12,456 nucleotides of DNA, from assembly GCA_005879065.1 (NCBI GenBank), contig VBLU01000086.1, positions 1 through 12,456 on the forward strand, written 5' to 3'. Below are positions 1 through 6,008 of this stretch, piece by piece; position 1 is the stretch's first letter; every line of letters starts with the position of its first letter. Both the position numbers and the translations under genes were made by a program. The notes beneath the pieces were generated by a model. The model saw only the letters and a program-made list of their open reading frames with translations, was not told the DNA's origin and ran no database searches. Source of the DNA: Methanobacteriota archaeon (GTDB lineage: Archaea; Thermoplasmatota; Thermoplasmata; RBG-16-68-12).

Positions 1-189
1 CACGTTCGTCCGGTCGAGGCCGTAGATGAAGATGTTCGTCATGGCGAAGTAGAGGATGAGGATCGCCAGGACCCAGAACATCTTGGTGCGGAACTGGACG
101 TGCCCCTCCGGACGGCTCACGGCCGGGAGCCGGTCTGTCAGGGGCTTGAGGGCGTATAGGCGGCTTTTCTTCTGCTCCTCAAGGGGCAT
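1..189 (-). CDS. secY: Preprotein translocase subunit SecY (5' end only)
   Basis: SecY is the channel-forming membrane subunit of the Sec translocon, which moves proteins across or into the cytoplasmic membrane. Only the first 63 codons are in the window; the gene continues past position 1. The visible N terminus reads MPLEEQKKSRLYALKPLTDR, then LPAVSRPEGHVQFRTKMFWV. A hydrophobic stretch at about residues 36-57 (including VLAILILYFAMTNIFIYGL) matches the first transmembrane helix after the amphipathic N-terminal segment. Archaeal SecY typically starts with such a lead containing LPxVxxPxxHVxFRxK. The ATG is 3 bases after the uL15 stop, with GGGAAGTGAG just upstream as a weak ribosome binding site. 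The uL15-secY order is standard for archaea and supports the call. Confidence 0.92.
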   Translation of the reverse strand, partial: MPLEEQKKSRLYALKPLTDRLPAVSRPEGHVQFRTKMFWVLAILILYFAMTNIFIYGLDRTNV

Positions 190-192
190 CGC

Positions 193-630
193 TCACTTCC
201 CGGCCGCCGCGGGGAGGACGACTTCCCCGCCGGCGCCCGCGACCTTCGTGAGGGCGGCACCGGAGGCCTTCGCCACCACGATCCGCATCGAGACCGCTAC
301 CCGGCCAGAGCCTAATAGTTTGTCGATTCCCGCCGCGGTCAGGTCCACGTTGATTCGAGCGTTGTCCCTAGTCGCATGGCCCGCGGCCTCGAATTCCGCC
401 AGGCGACGGCCAAGGTCCTCCAGGTCGATCGCGGTCGTTGGGTGCATCTGCGCATGGCGCGTGAACCCGTGTCGCCCGAAGTGATCCGGGTCGTACTTGA
501 TCATCCACTTGCGCTTGTGTTTGTGGAGCCCGGCGTTCCCGGTGCCACCGCGTCCACCGGCGCCGCGACCGTGCTTCTTGCCGCGACCGTGCGTGCGGCT
601 GCCCCTCAACTTGCGCGTCCTAGAGACCAT
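193..630 (-). CDS. rpl15: 50S ribosomal protein uL15 (L15/L27Ae)
   Basis: uL15 is a late-assembling large-subunit protein with a globular C-terminal domain and a long basic N-terminal tail threaded into 23S rRNA. The 145-residue product begins MVSRTRKLRGSRTHGRGKKH and continues with the Gly-rich GRGAGGRGGTGNAGLHKHKR. It then has the archaeal HFGRHGFTRHAQ and the core ending in GRVAVSMRIVVAKASGAAL. Its length fits archaeal L15 (about 140-150). GAGGAGG (637-643) is 6 bases upstream, and the ATG lies 11 bases before the end of uL30, so ribosomes finishing uL30 can reach it. The stop is 3 bases before secY, the usual archaeal neighbour. Confidence 0.97.
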   Translation of the reverse strand: MVSRTRKLRGSRTHGRGKKHGRGAGGRGGTGNAGLHKHKRKWMIKYDPDHFGRHGFTRHAQMHPTTAIDLEDLGRRLAEFEAAGHATRDNARINVDLTAAGIDKLLGSGRVAVSMRIVVAKASGAALTKVAGAGGEVVLPAAAGK

Positions 631-1108
631 CCTTCGCCTCCTCGACGACCATCCGCAGGAGCAGTTCGTTGATCTCCTTTCCGCGATACCCGAGGTCGCC
701 GCCGTCGTGGTAGCCGCGTTTGATGTGCCGAAATCCTCTTCGGGGCGGCGGAAGTCGAATGACGGGCCGTAGGTCGCGGACCTCGACCAACCGGGCCTCG
801 CCCTTCGCGAGCGCCTGACTGAAATCCCAGATCGACTTGTACTTGCTGTGGCCCTTCACGAAGGCGTCATCGATCGGCCGGTCGCCGACCTGACGACCCC
901 GTTTCAACAGGAGGCGGGCAAGGACTTCGGCATCCACTTCACCCCAGGTCACATAGTCCTTCACGACCTGCAACATGCCGCGGTACGTCGGATCCTGCGG
1001 GACGATTGCGCAGTGATTCTGGCGCGTGAGATGGAGGAGTCGGAGCGTGTCCTTCACATCGCGGCGGAGGTCGCTTTTCCCTCGAAGGCGGAGCACCGCG
1101 AAACTCAT
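620..1108 (-). CDS. rpl30: 50S ribosomal protein uL30 (L30/L7e)
   Basis: uL30 is a 23S rRNA-binding protein of the large subunit; the archaeal/eukaryotic form is much longer than the ~60-residue bacterial one. The 162-residue product begins MSFAVLRLRGKSDLRRDVKD and has the family block LRLLHLTRQNHCAIVPQDPT with YRGMLQVVKDYVTWGEVDAE. Near the C terminus are PVIRLPPPRRGFRHIKRGYH and DGGDLGYRGKEINELLLRM. The frame is open upstream to 1540, but that stretch overlaps uS5 and has no L30 similarity. The ATG at 1108 overlaps the uS5 TGA as ATGA and has two GGAGG boxes (1 and 10 bases away). Its TAG lies 11 bases inside uL15, the longest overlap in the window. Confidence 0.97.
   Translation of the reverse strand: MSFAVLRLRGKSDLRRDVKDTLRLLHLTRQNHCAIVPQDPTYRGMLQVVKDYVTWGEVDAEVLARLLLKRGRQVGDRPIDDAFVKGHSKYKSIWDFSQALAKGEARLVEVRDLRPVIRLPPPRRGFRHIKRGYHDGGDLGYRGKEINELLLRMVVEEAKDGL
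637..643 (-). promoter_or_regulatory. Ribosome binding site of uL15 (GAGGAGG)
   Basis: GAGGAGG lies within the last codons of uL30, 6 bases before the uL15 ATG at 630, and supports the 11-base overlap between the two genes. Confidence 0.75.
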
Positions 1109-1941
1109 TCCTCCTTCGCCTCCTCGGTTCCAGGGGCTGCCGCGACTTCCGTGAGGTCCTCGCCTTCGACCTCGACTTCTTCCGGAAGCGGGACGGCCTC
1201 GTCCGGCACAGGTGGCGCGGCGGCGACCTTGCGGACGAAGACCTGTTCGGCGCCCGCCTTGATCTTCAGACGATCCGTTTGTTCGCGGCGGACCTTCAGT
1301 TCGGCCGTCTTCCGCAGTGCTTCGAACGTGGCCAGGGCGTAGTTCACCGTCGTCTTCGTATGGCCCTTCGTGAACCCCCATGCATCCGTGATGCCGGCGA
1401 GCTTCAACACGCTCTTGGCAACGTCTCCCACCGCGAGCCCGACCCCCTGGGGAGCGGGCTTCAGTGTGACCTGGACGGACCCGCTGCTCCCAATGACCCG
1501 GAAGGGGAGGGAGTGAGCGCGCCCGCAGCCGCACTCCCACGAACCACAGCCCCTCTTGATCTCGATCATGTTCAGCTTCGCGTTGTCGATCGCGCGCCGG
1601 ATCGACGGGCCGACCTCACGGCCCCGCGCCCGGCCCAGGCCCGCGAAGCCGTCCTTGTTTCCCACGATGCACGTGATCACGAAGTTCACCCGGCGCCCAG
1701 AGTCCGTCATGCGCTGGACCATGTTCACATCGAGCACTTCGTCCTCCGTCTCGGGGAGGAGGATGTCCACGATCTCGGGCTCGCGGATCGGGAGACCCGT
1801 CTGGATCGCGTCTCCCAGTGTAGTGATCTCGCCCGCAAGGACCAAGCGACCGAGCTTCGTTTTCGGAGCCCATTTCGTCAGGTCCCGCTCGGGCCGTGCC
1901 GCGCGGGCCTCGCGCCGACGACCGCCTCTCCGCTGCGGCAT
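1105..1941 (-). CDS. rps5: 30S ribosomal protein uS5 (S5/S2e), extended C terminus
   Basis: uS5 lines the mRNA entry channel with uS3 and uS4 and affects decoding accuracy. The 278-residue product begins with a basic lead (MPQRRGGRRREARAARPERD). The double-stranded RNA-binding-like domain follows (VNFVITCIVGNKDGFAGLGR), then the archaeal/eukaryotic hallmark RGCGSWECGCGRAHSLPF at about residues 130-147, and then the second domain (VGLAVGDVAKSVLKLAGITD, AWGFTKGHTKTTVN). Similarity fades near residue 239. The last ~39 residues are an Ala/Pro/Glu-rich acidic tail, which explains the excess over the usual 210-240. The ATG overlaps the uL18 TGA by one base, and the TGA overlaps the uL30 ATG as ATGA. 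Confidence 0.97.
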   Translation of the reverse strand: MPQRRGGRRREARAARPERDLTKWAPKTKLGRLVLAGEITTLGDAIQTGLPIREPEIVDILLPETEDEVLDVNMVQRMTDSGRRVNFVITCIVGNKDGFAGLGRARGREVGPSIRRAIDNAKLNMIEIKRGCGSWECGCGRAHSLPFRVIGSSGSVQVTLKPAPQGVGLAVGDVAKSVLKLAGITDAWGFTKGHTKTTVNYALATFEALRKTAELKVRREQTDRLKIKAGAEQVFVRKVAAAPPVPDEAVPLPEEVEVEGEDLTEVAAAPGTEEAKEE

Positions 1942-2447
1942 CAGGCGGCCTCCAGTTTCGACTTCACCGCGTCAAACTGCCTCGCGATCTCCTCGCCGAT
2001 GTGGGCGCCTCGGACCCGGTCCTTCGCGGGCAGCACCTCGGGACTGTGTGGGACCAACACGCCGGCATCGAGCAGGCCTTGCAACGCCGCGAAGAGTCGG
2101 CCCCCGCGGGACGGGCGCTGCCCGCCGATGTCGAGGATGGCCTCCTTGAGGCCTTTCGCGGACGCGCGTCGACCCGCGAGGAAACCGGTCAGGTAGGCGG
2201 CCGGCAGGTTCCCGGTCCCGGCGGACCAGCCGTGCTCCTTGAGATCGATCGATTGGGCGGTCGCGAGGATCTTGTCCCCCGGGGTGTCCGGCACGACGAA
2301 TTGGACGATCGTCTGGTTCAACGTCTTCCGCACGACGACCCGCGGTTTGCCGCTCCGGAGGAGCTTCGCGCGCACGCGATAGTCCGTCCGGCCCTCCCGC
2401 CTCCGACGGAACGGCACGCGGTAGTGAGGACCCTGCTTCTGTTTCAT
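1941..2447 (-). CDS. rpl18: 50S ribosomal protein uL18 (L18/L5e)
   Basis: uL18 binds 5S rRNA with uL5 in the central protuberance. The 168-residue product begins MKQKQGPHYRVPFRRRREGR and continues TDYRVRAKLLRSGKPRVVVR. It contains the archaeal signature YLTGFLAGRRASAKGLKEAI with LDIGGQRPSRGGRLFAALQG. The C-terminal part (GAHIGEEIARQFDAVKSKLE) completes the archaeal form, which is longer than bacterial L18. The start is well supported: AGGAGG (2455-2460) is 7 bases upstream, and the ATG overlaps the eL19 TGA as ATGA. Its own TGA overlaps the uS5 ATG by one base (TGATG). Confidence 0.97.
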   Translation of the reverse strand: MKQKQGPHYRVPFRRRREGRTDYRVRAKLLRSGKPRVVVRKTLNQTIVQFVVPDTPGDKILATAQSIDLKEHGWSAGTGNLPAAYLTGFLAGRRASAKGLKEAILDIGGQRPSRGGRLFAALQGLLDAGVLVPHSPEVLPAKDRVRGAHIGEEIARQFDAVKSKLEAA

Positions 2448-2908
2448 TTCGGCGCCTCCTTGAGCGCGCCCGCGGCGCGCAACTGTTGTTCCATATGAGC
2501 CCTTGATTTGAACATGCCGCCCTTGGACTGGGCGTAGAACCGCCGATAGGTCCGGACATCGATCCGTCCCTCCTTCTTCAGTTCCCTCAGGCGGCGTCGC
2601 ATCCCCCGGATCAGGCCAATCCAGCGGGTCTTCTGCGGCGTCCGCGCATTCAACGCTCCCTCGCGGGAACCATGTCCGCGGCGTCGTCCCTTTGCCCGCT
2701 GCGCCGCCCGATGGCGGGCACGACCCCGGGACACGCCCCGCTCGTTGCGCTTTTGGATCACGTTGCGGCGAATCAGGCCACGGATCCCGTCGCGGGTGAT
2801 CGCGTCGAGGATGTTCTCCTGCTCCTTCGGGTCCGGGCTGATGTAGACCCGGTTCACCCCGATCTTGAGGATCGACGCCGCGAGGCGCCGCTGGTAGTCG
2901 AACCTCAT
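2444..2908 (-). CDS. rpl19e: 50S ribosomal protein eL19 (L19e)
   Basis: eL19 is an archaeal/eukaryotic protein with a globular N-terminal part and a long basic helix that reaches across the subunit interface. The 154-residue product begins MRFDYQRRLAASILKIGVNR and has the family segment DPKEQENILDAITRDGIRGL. The basic GRARHRAAQRAKGRRRGHGS stretch follows, and then the tryptophan-bearing KTRWIGLIRGMRRRLRELKK. Length and composition fit archaeal L19e (about 150). The ATG overlaps the eL32 stop as ATGA and has GGTGA 4 bases upstream. Its stop in turn overlaps the uL18 ATG as ATGA. The eL32-eL19-uL18 order is a standard archaeal block. Confidence 0.97.
   Translation of the reverse strand: MRFDYQRRLAASILKIGVNRVYISPDPKEQENILDAITRDGIRGLIRRNVIQKRNERGVSRGRARHRAAQRAKGRRRGHGSREGALNARTPQKTRWIGLIRGMRRRLRELKKEGRIDVRTYRRFYAQSKGGMFKSRAHMEQQLRAAGALKEAPK
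2455..2460 (-). promoter_or_regulatory. Ribosome binding site of uL18 (AGGAGG)
   Basis: AGGAGG lies in the end of eL19, 7 bases before the uL18 ATG at 2447, an ideal spacing. It works alongside the ATGA overlap. Confidence 0.75.
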
Positions 2909-3678
2909 TCCGTCACCATCCGGTTCAAGATGCGCAGGCCCTTGTCGTCACAGGCTTTCTCGATGATCTCCCGCTTCCGGGTGCCGACCCCGTGCGCAAT
3001 CCGCACCGCCTGTTTCGTTCCATCGAGGCCCTCGAGCTGCCTCTCGTTGTGCACGAGGATCTCCTGGAACCCGCTCGGGTGCAGCCCCCGGACCGCCCGC
3101 GGCCCGCGGTATCCGATCGACGGGAGATTCCATCGGTAGCCGAAGTGGCGGCGCAACTTCGATTGGCCTCCCTGAGGCTTCCGCCATTCGTCCCCGAACA
3201 TGCGGTATCGGAACCATTCTTGGCGCCGGAACTTCGGCCGAGCGGCGTTCTTCGCCGACCGCAGCGCCAGGAGTTGTTTGAGGCGGTCGTCCAGCTTCGG
3301 CTTCGCGCGCGCCTCGTGGACCCTCTCCTCGACTTCCTCTTTTTCCTTCGGTTTCTTCGGCTTCTTGCGGAGCGGCTTCTCCTCCTCGGGCTCTTCCTTC
3401 TCCGCCGGCTTCTTTTTCTCCTCCGGGGCTTCGGCCTTCTCCACCTCGCGAGCGGCCCTGGCCTCCTCCTTCGCCACGAATCCGAGGAGGCGTTTGCGAA
3501 GGTCGTCCACCTTCCCTTCCGTGGACAGTTCGTACCGATCGGACCAGGCGACGAGCTCGGCCTTCTTCGCGGCGCGGATCTCGGAGGCCTTCGGGAGCGG
3601 CTCCTTTGGCGCCGCGGGTTTCTCGGGGACCGCGGTCTTCTTCACCTTCTTCGCTGCCTTCGGTTCCTCGTCCGCCAT
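2905..3678 (-). CDS. rpl32e: 50S ribosomal protein eL32 (L32e) with N-terminal SAP-like extension
   Basis: eL32 is an archaeal/eukaryotic large-subunit protein. The conserved core occupies about residues 128-257: ARPKFRRQEWFRYRM, WRKPQGGQSKLRRHFGYRW, SIGYRGPRAVRGLHPSGFQE and KQAVRIAHGVGTRKREIIEK. Ahead of it lie a Lys/Ala/Pro-rich lead (1-30), a SAP-like helical module (about 31-68) and a strongly charged Glu/Lys linker (69-127), so the protein has 257 residues against about 130 for the bare family. The frame also has a GTG at 3684 that overlaps the uL6 TGA as GTGA, but GGAGG is 1 base from it and 7 bases from the ATG at 3678, which I therefore choose. The stop overlaps the eL19 start as ATGA. 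Family identity is secure; the extension's role is unknown. Confidence 0.95.
   Translation of the reverse strand: MADEEPKAAKKVKKTAVPEKPAAPKEPLPKASEIRAAKKAELVAWSDRYELSTEGKVDDLRKRLLGFVAKEEARAAREVEKAEAPEEKKKPAEKEEPEEEKPLRKKPKKPKEKEEVEERVHEARAKPKLDDRLKQLLALRSAKNAARPKFRRQEWFRYRMFGDEWRKPQGGQSKLRRHFGYRWNLPSIGYRGPRAVRGLHPSGFQEILVHNERQLEGLDGTKQAVRIAHGVGTRKREIIEKACDDKGLRILNRMVTE
3475..3588 (-). other. SAP-like domain encoded at the N terminus of eL32
   Basis: Residues 31-68 of eL32 read as a helix-turn-helix with the SAP pattern: a first helix carrying the K-x-x-E-L core (KKAELVAWSDRYE), then L-S-x-E-G-K, then a second helix D-D-L-x-x-R-L-L. In the SAP family the x-L-x-x-x-G-K-x-x-x-L-x-x-R-L spacing is the defining feature and the module binds nucleic acid. 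The match is by eye only, with no profile score. A generic short helical hairpin remains possible. Confidence 0.6.
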
Positions 3679-3680
3679 GC

Positions 3681-4229
3681 TCACGCCTCCTCGCCGGCCT
3701 TCTTCGTGATGTAAATCCCGTCCTGGAAGATCCGCGGATCGAAGCCTCGGATCCGGGTCGCCAGTTCGATGTTCGCCGCGGTTTGCCCGACGGCCTCGAC
3801 GTCCGGACCCGAGAGGAGGACCTGGTCGCCCTTCACCTCGACCTTCGTCTCTCCCACAATCCGAGTCTTGCGCGGGAACTTCTCCCCGAGGAAATTCTCG
3901 ATGATGAATTCGGGACCCTTCACGGTCGCCTTCACGGGGAAATGGCTGTACACGATTTTCATTTCATACGCGTACCCTTCCGTCACCCCGACGATCATAT
4001 TGCGGAGGTGGGCGGCGAAGGTTCCGACGAGCGCGCCCTCCCGCCGGCGGGGGTACTCGCAGCGGACCTTCGCCTGCTTGCCTTGGACGACAATCTGGAT
4101 CCGCGGGTGGGACAGCTTCCGGCGCAACGTGGTCCCCTTCGCCGACACGACGATTGCATCGCCGTCGAGCCCGACCTCCACGCCTCCCGGAATCTCGACC
4201 GTTTGCTCCAACAAACCCGCGACCGGCAT
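3681..4229 (-). CDS. rpl6: 50S ribosomal protein uL6 (L6/L9e)
   Basis: uL6 has two tandem beta-sheet domains and sits near the sarcin-ricin loop and factor-binding site. The 182-residue product begins MPVAGLLEQTVEIPGGVEVG. It contains the family feature GTFAAHLRNMIVGVTEGYAY and, in the second domain, HFPVKATVKGPEFIIENFLG with FPRKTRIVGETKVEVKGDQV. It ends with RGFDPRIFQDGIYITKK plus a short acidic end. The frame continues upstream to 4640, but that part lies within uS8 and has no L6 similarity. The ATG at 4229 is preceded by GAGGTGG (4233-4239) with 3 bases of spacing and gives the expected family length. Its stop adjoins the eL32 start. Confidence 0.97.
   Translation of the reverse strand: MPVAGLLEQTVEIPGGVEVGLDGDAIVVSAKGTTLRRKLSHPRIQIVVQGKQAKVRCEYPRRREGALVGTFAAHLRNMIVGVTEGYAYEMKIVYSHFPVKATVKGPEFIIENFLGEKFPRKTRIVGETKVEVKGDQVLLSGPDVEAVGQTAANIELATRIRGFDPRIFQDGIYITKKAGEEA
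3686..3692 (-). promoter_or_regulatory. Ribosome binding site of eL32 (GAGGAGG)
   Basis: GAGGAGG lies in the end of uL6. Its spacing is 7 bases to the ATG at 3678 but only 1 base to the GTG at 3684, so it favours the ATG. Confidence 0.72.
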
Positions 4230-4232
4230 CGT

Positions 4233-4239
4233 CCACCTC
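4233..4239 (-). promoter_or_regulatory. Ribosome binding site of uL6 (GAGGTGG)
   Basis: GAGGTGG overlaps the uS8 TGA and ends 3 bases before the uL6 ATG at 4229. It supports this internal start over the longer open frame that runs back to 4640. Confidence 0.72.
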
Positions 4240-4627
4240 AATACACGTAGGCGAGGAGCTTCCCGCCCACGCCGACTTCCTTCGCCTTCGTCTGGGAGAT
4301 GACGCCTTCCGTCGTCGTCAGGATCAGGACGCCGAAGTCCTGGGCCGGGAGGTAGCGCGCCTCGTACTTCTCCAGGTCCGTGCGCTTCACGGCGAACCGC
4401 GGTTTGATCACGCCGCAATTGTTGATGCTGCCGACGAGCGACACGCGGTAGAGGTTCCCGCGGCCGTCCTCGATGAGTTCGAACGACTGGATGTACTCGT
4501 GGTCCTGCATCACCTTCAGGACCCGGCCGATCAGCTTCGACGCGGGCCGGATCACGCATTCCGTCTTGCCGGCCGCCTCGGCGTTCCGGATCGTCGCCAT
4601 CGCATCGTTGAGAGGGTCTTGCAACAT
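4238..4627 (-). CDS. rps8: 30S ribosomal protein uS8 (S8/S15Ae)
   Basis: uS8 is a primary binder of helix 21 of 16S rRNA in the 30S platform side. The 129-residue product begins MLQDPLNDAMATIRNAEAAG and contains the archaeal segment IGRVLKVMQDHEYIQSFELI. It also has VIKPRFAVKRTDLEKYEARY and the C-terminal half GVLILTTTEGVISQTKAKEV ending GGKLLAYVY, all expected of archaeal S8. Its length is the family norm (about 130). The start lies 9 bases after uS14 with GAGG 7 bases upstream. Its TGA falls within the GAGGTGG ribosome binding site of uL6, 8 bases before that start. Confidence 0.97.
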   Translation of the reverse strand: MLQDPLNDAMATIRNAEAAGKTECVIRPASKLIGRVLKVMQDHEYIQSFELIEDGRGNLYRVSLVGSINNCGVIKPRFAVKRTDLEKYEARYLPAQDFGVLILTTTEGVISQTKAKEVGVGGKLLAYVY

Positions 4628-4636
4628 CCGATCGCC

Positions 4637-4783
4637 TCAACTGTACTTCCGGAAGCCGAGCTCATATGCGATCTCGCGGAAACATTGGCGGCAGAGATGG
4701 AGTCCGTAGCGTCGGACAATGCCCCGTTTGCGGCCACACCGGAGACAGCCTTTCTTCCGGCCGAAGTCCTTCGTCCGCTTCAC
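4637..4783 (-). CDS. rps14: 30S ribosomal protein uS14, zinc-binding type
   Basis: uS14 is a small head protein near the decoding region. From the GTG at 4783 the product is 48 residues and carries two CxxC pairs (C13-C16 and C31-C34, CLRC and CRQC), the zinc-binding set of the archaeal/eukaryotic S29-like form. The C-terminal REIAYELGFRKYS is also typical. The frame is open upstream to 4897, but that part overlaps uL5 and has no family similarity. GAGGTGG (4788-4794) is 4 bases before the GTG, and the GTG overlaps the uL5 TGA as GTGA; both decide the start. It is easy to miss because of its size and GTG codon. It ends 9 bases before uS8. Confidence 0.95.
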   Translation of the reverse strand: MKRTKDFGRKKGCLRCGRKRGIVRRYGLHLCRQCFREIAYELGFRKYS

Positions 4784-5289
4784 TCGACCACCTCGACCTT
4801 GAAGCGGTCCTTCATGAATTGGATTCCCTCGGCCCGCGATACGCGATGCCGGCGCGGGACGGGACGGGGCCGATTCGCGCGACGGGAGACCCTCCATCCC
4901 GGACGTTGCAGGCTCACGCTCACGTCCATCCCGAACACGCCGATCTCGGGGTCGTACTTCATCCCCGGGAAGTCCGTGTAGTCCTGGATCCCGAAGGAGA
5001 AGTTGCCGCGCGGGTCGAAACTGTAGGCAGGCAGCCGGTTGCTCCGGATGTCCAGCGCGGACTTCAGGAACGTCTCGGCGGGCGATCCGCGGAGGGTGAC
5101 GCGGGTCCCGATCGGCATGTTGCGGCGCACGCCCCAGTCCCGGACGGCGCGATGGCTCAGGGTCTGAACCGACTTCTGTTTCGTCACGAGTTCGAGGACC
5201 TTCTGGGCCTTCACGAGCTTCTCGCCGGCCTCCCCCACGCCGACGTTCACCACGACCTTCTCGATCCGGATCTCGCGCATATCCGCCAT
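4780..5289 (-). CDS. rpl5: 50S ribosomal protein uL5 (L5/L11e)
   Basis: uL5 binds 5S rRNA and forms part of the central protuberance. The 169-residue product begins MADMREIRIEKVVVNVGVGE and continues with the archaeal KAQKVLELVTKQKSVQTLSH and RNMPIGTRVTLRG. It also has the C-terminal core FSFGIQDYTDFPGMKYDPEI and VFGMDVSVSLQRPGWRVSRR. Its length matches archaeal L5. The ATG at 5289 has AGGTGG 4 bases upstream in the gap after eS4, which favours it over the in-frame ATG at 5280. The TGA overlaps the uS14 GTG start as GTGA. Together with uL18 in this cluster it supplies the protein side of the 5S particle. Confidence 0.97.
   Translation of the reverse strand: MADMREIRIEKVVVNVGVGEAGEKLVKAQKVLELVTKQKSVQTLSHRAVRDWGVRRNMPIGTRVTLRGSPAETFLKSALDIRSNRLPAYSFDPRGNFSFGIQDYTDFPGMKYDPEIGVFGMDVSVSLQRPGWRVSRRANRPRPVPRRHRVSRAEGIQFMKDRFKVEVVE
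4788..4794 (-). promoter_or_regulatory. Ribosome binding site of uS14 (GAGGTGG)
   Basis: GAGGTGG lies within the end of uL5, 4 bases before the GTG at 4783. It decides the short 48-residue form of uS14 over longer readings of the frame. Confidence 0.78.
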
Positions 5290-5297
5290 GGTCCCAC

Positions 5298-6008
5298 CTA
5301 AATCGCCGAGACCTCCGGAGTCTTAATCGCCGGCCCTTCCGTTCCGACGACGAACACCTTCCCGATGTCCGTGGAGAAGCCCTCCGTGAACGTGACGATG
5401 TTCGCCCGCGGGTTCCTGGTCCGTTGGACGTCGCTGACGTGCGCGATCTGTCCCACGTGCTTCCCCGCCGTCACGAGGACCGGGGCGCCCTTGCCGAGTT
5501 CGTAGTGCTCCACGACCTTCTGGCCGGGCACGTGGATCTTCAGTGTCGTCCCGGTCTTATAGGCGTCCTTCGCCAGGACCACGTTCCGACCGTCATGCAG
5601 GTTCACCTGCGTCTTGCCGCCACGGACGGTCGTCTTATCCTCCACGCGACACAACTTCCACGTCGCATCCCCGGCTTCGATCCCGACCAGGGACATGCGC
5701 CCGCGCGTGTCGACGAGCATCCGATAGTGCGCCTTCGTCTCGTGGAGGGTGAGGACGTCCATGAGTCCGACGGGAAACTTTGGGTCGGTCACCACCCGGC
5801 CGTCGACGAGGACCCCGCGGTTGTTCAGGATGTGCCGCGCCTCCCGGGCGGTGTCGCAGAGCTTCAGCATGTCGCGGAGGATCGATCCGATCGGCACGCT
5901 CTCTCCGATCGCATGCGGACCAGCGGACGGCCGGACGATCCAGAAGTCCGTCTTGCGCGGGGTCGACCAGGAACGCGGAGCCGACAGGCGCTTCAGATGT
6001 TTCTTCAT
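5298..6008 (-). CDS. rps4e: 30S ribosomal protein eS4 (S4e)
   Basis: eS4 is an archaeal/eukaryotic small-subunit protein at the back of the 30S body; bacteria lack it. The 236-residue product opens MKKHLKRLSAPRSW, with the DFWIVRPSAGPHAIGESVPI segment before an S4-type RNA-binding domain (about residues 39-90, including ILNNRGVLVDGRVVTDPKFP). The central region is eS4-specific (KTQVNLHDGRNVVL). A KOW-like barrel lies around 172-210 (GKGAPVLVTAGKHVGQIAHV), and a short C-terminal extension follows. Its length is typical of archaeal eS4. GAGGAG lies about 8 bases upstream, and the start overlaps the uL24 stop as ATGA. It ends in TAG 8 bases before uL5. The gene between uL24 and uL5 marks an archaeal cluster. 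Confidence 0.97.
   Translation of the reverse strand: MKKHLKRLSAPRSWSTPRKTDFWIVRPSAGPHAIGESVPIGSILRDMLKLCDTAREARHILNNRGVLVDGRVVTDPKFPVGLMDVLTLHETKAHYRMLVDTRGRMSLVGIEAGDATWKLCRVEDKTTVRGGKTQVNLHDGRNVVLAKDAYKTGTTLKIHVPGQKVVEHYELGKGAPVLVTAGKHVGQIAHVSDVQRTRNPRANIVTFTEGFSTDIGKVFVVGTEGPAIKTPEVSAI

Noticed and set aside
1109..1540. Upstream extension of the uL30 frame, which would make a 306-residue protein
   Set aside because: The extra part is inside uS5 in another frame and Arg/Gly-rich without domain similarity; the ATG at 1108 gives the exact family N terminus.
1279..2196. 305-codon plus-strand open frame
   Set aside because: Antisense to uS5 and uL18 with shadow-like composition.
1941..2559. 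Second minus-strand frame (1972-2559) overlapping uL18 and eL19
   Set aside because: It runs in a different frame through two certain genes, with Arg/Gly/Pro-rich shadow composition.
3300..3470. Lys/Glu codon-rich stretch in eL32 considered as a DNA repeat or frameshift
   Set aside because: The frame is continuous from the N terminus through the conserved core with no stop, and the periodicity comes from Lys/Glu codons, not an exact tandem repeat.
4230..4640. Upstream extension of the uL6 frame, which would make a 319-residue protein
   Set aside because: The extra part overlaps uS8 in another frame, has no uL6 similarity, and a good GAGGTGG precedes the internal ATG at 4229.
4784..4897. Upstream extension of the uS14 frame to an earlier start
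   Set aside because: It overlaps uL5 and has no S14 similarity; the GTG at 4783 has a strong Shine-Dalgarno and a family-like length.
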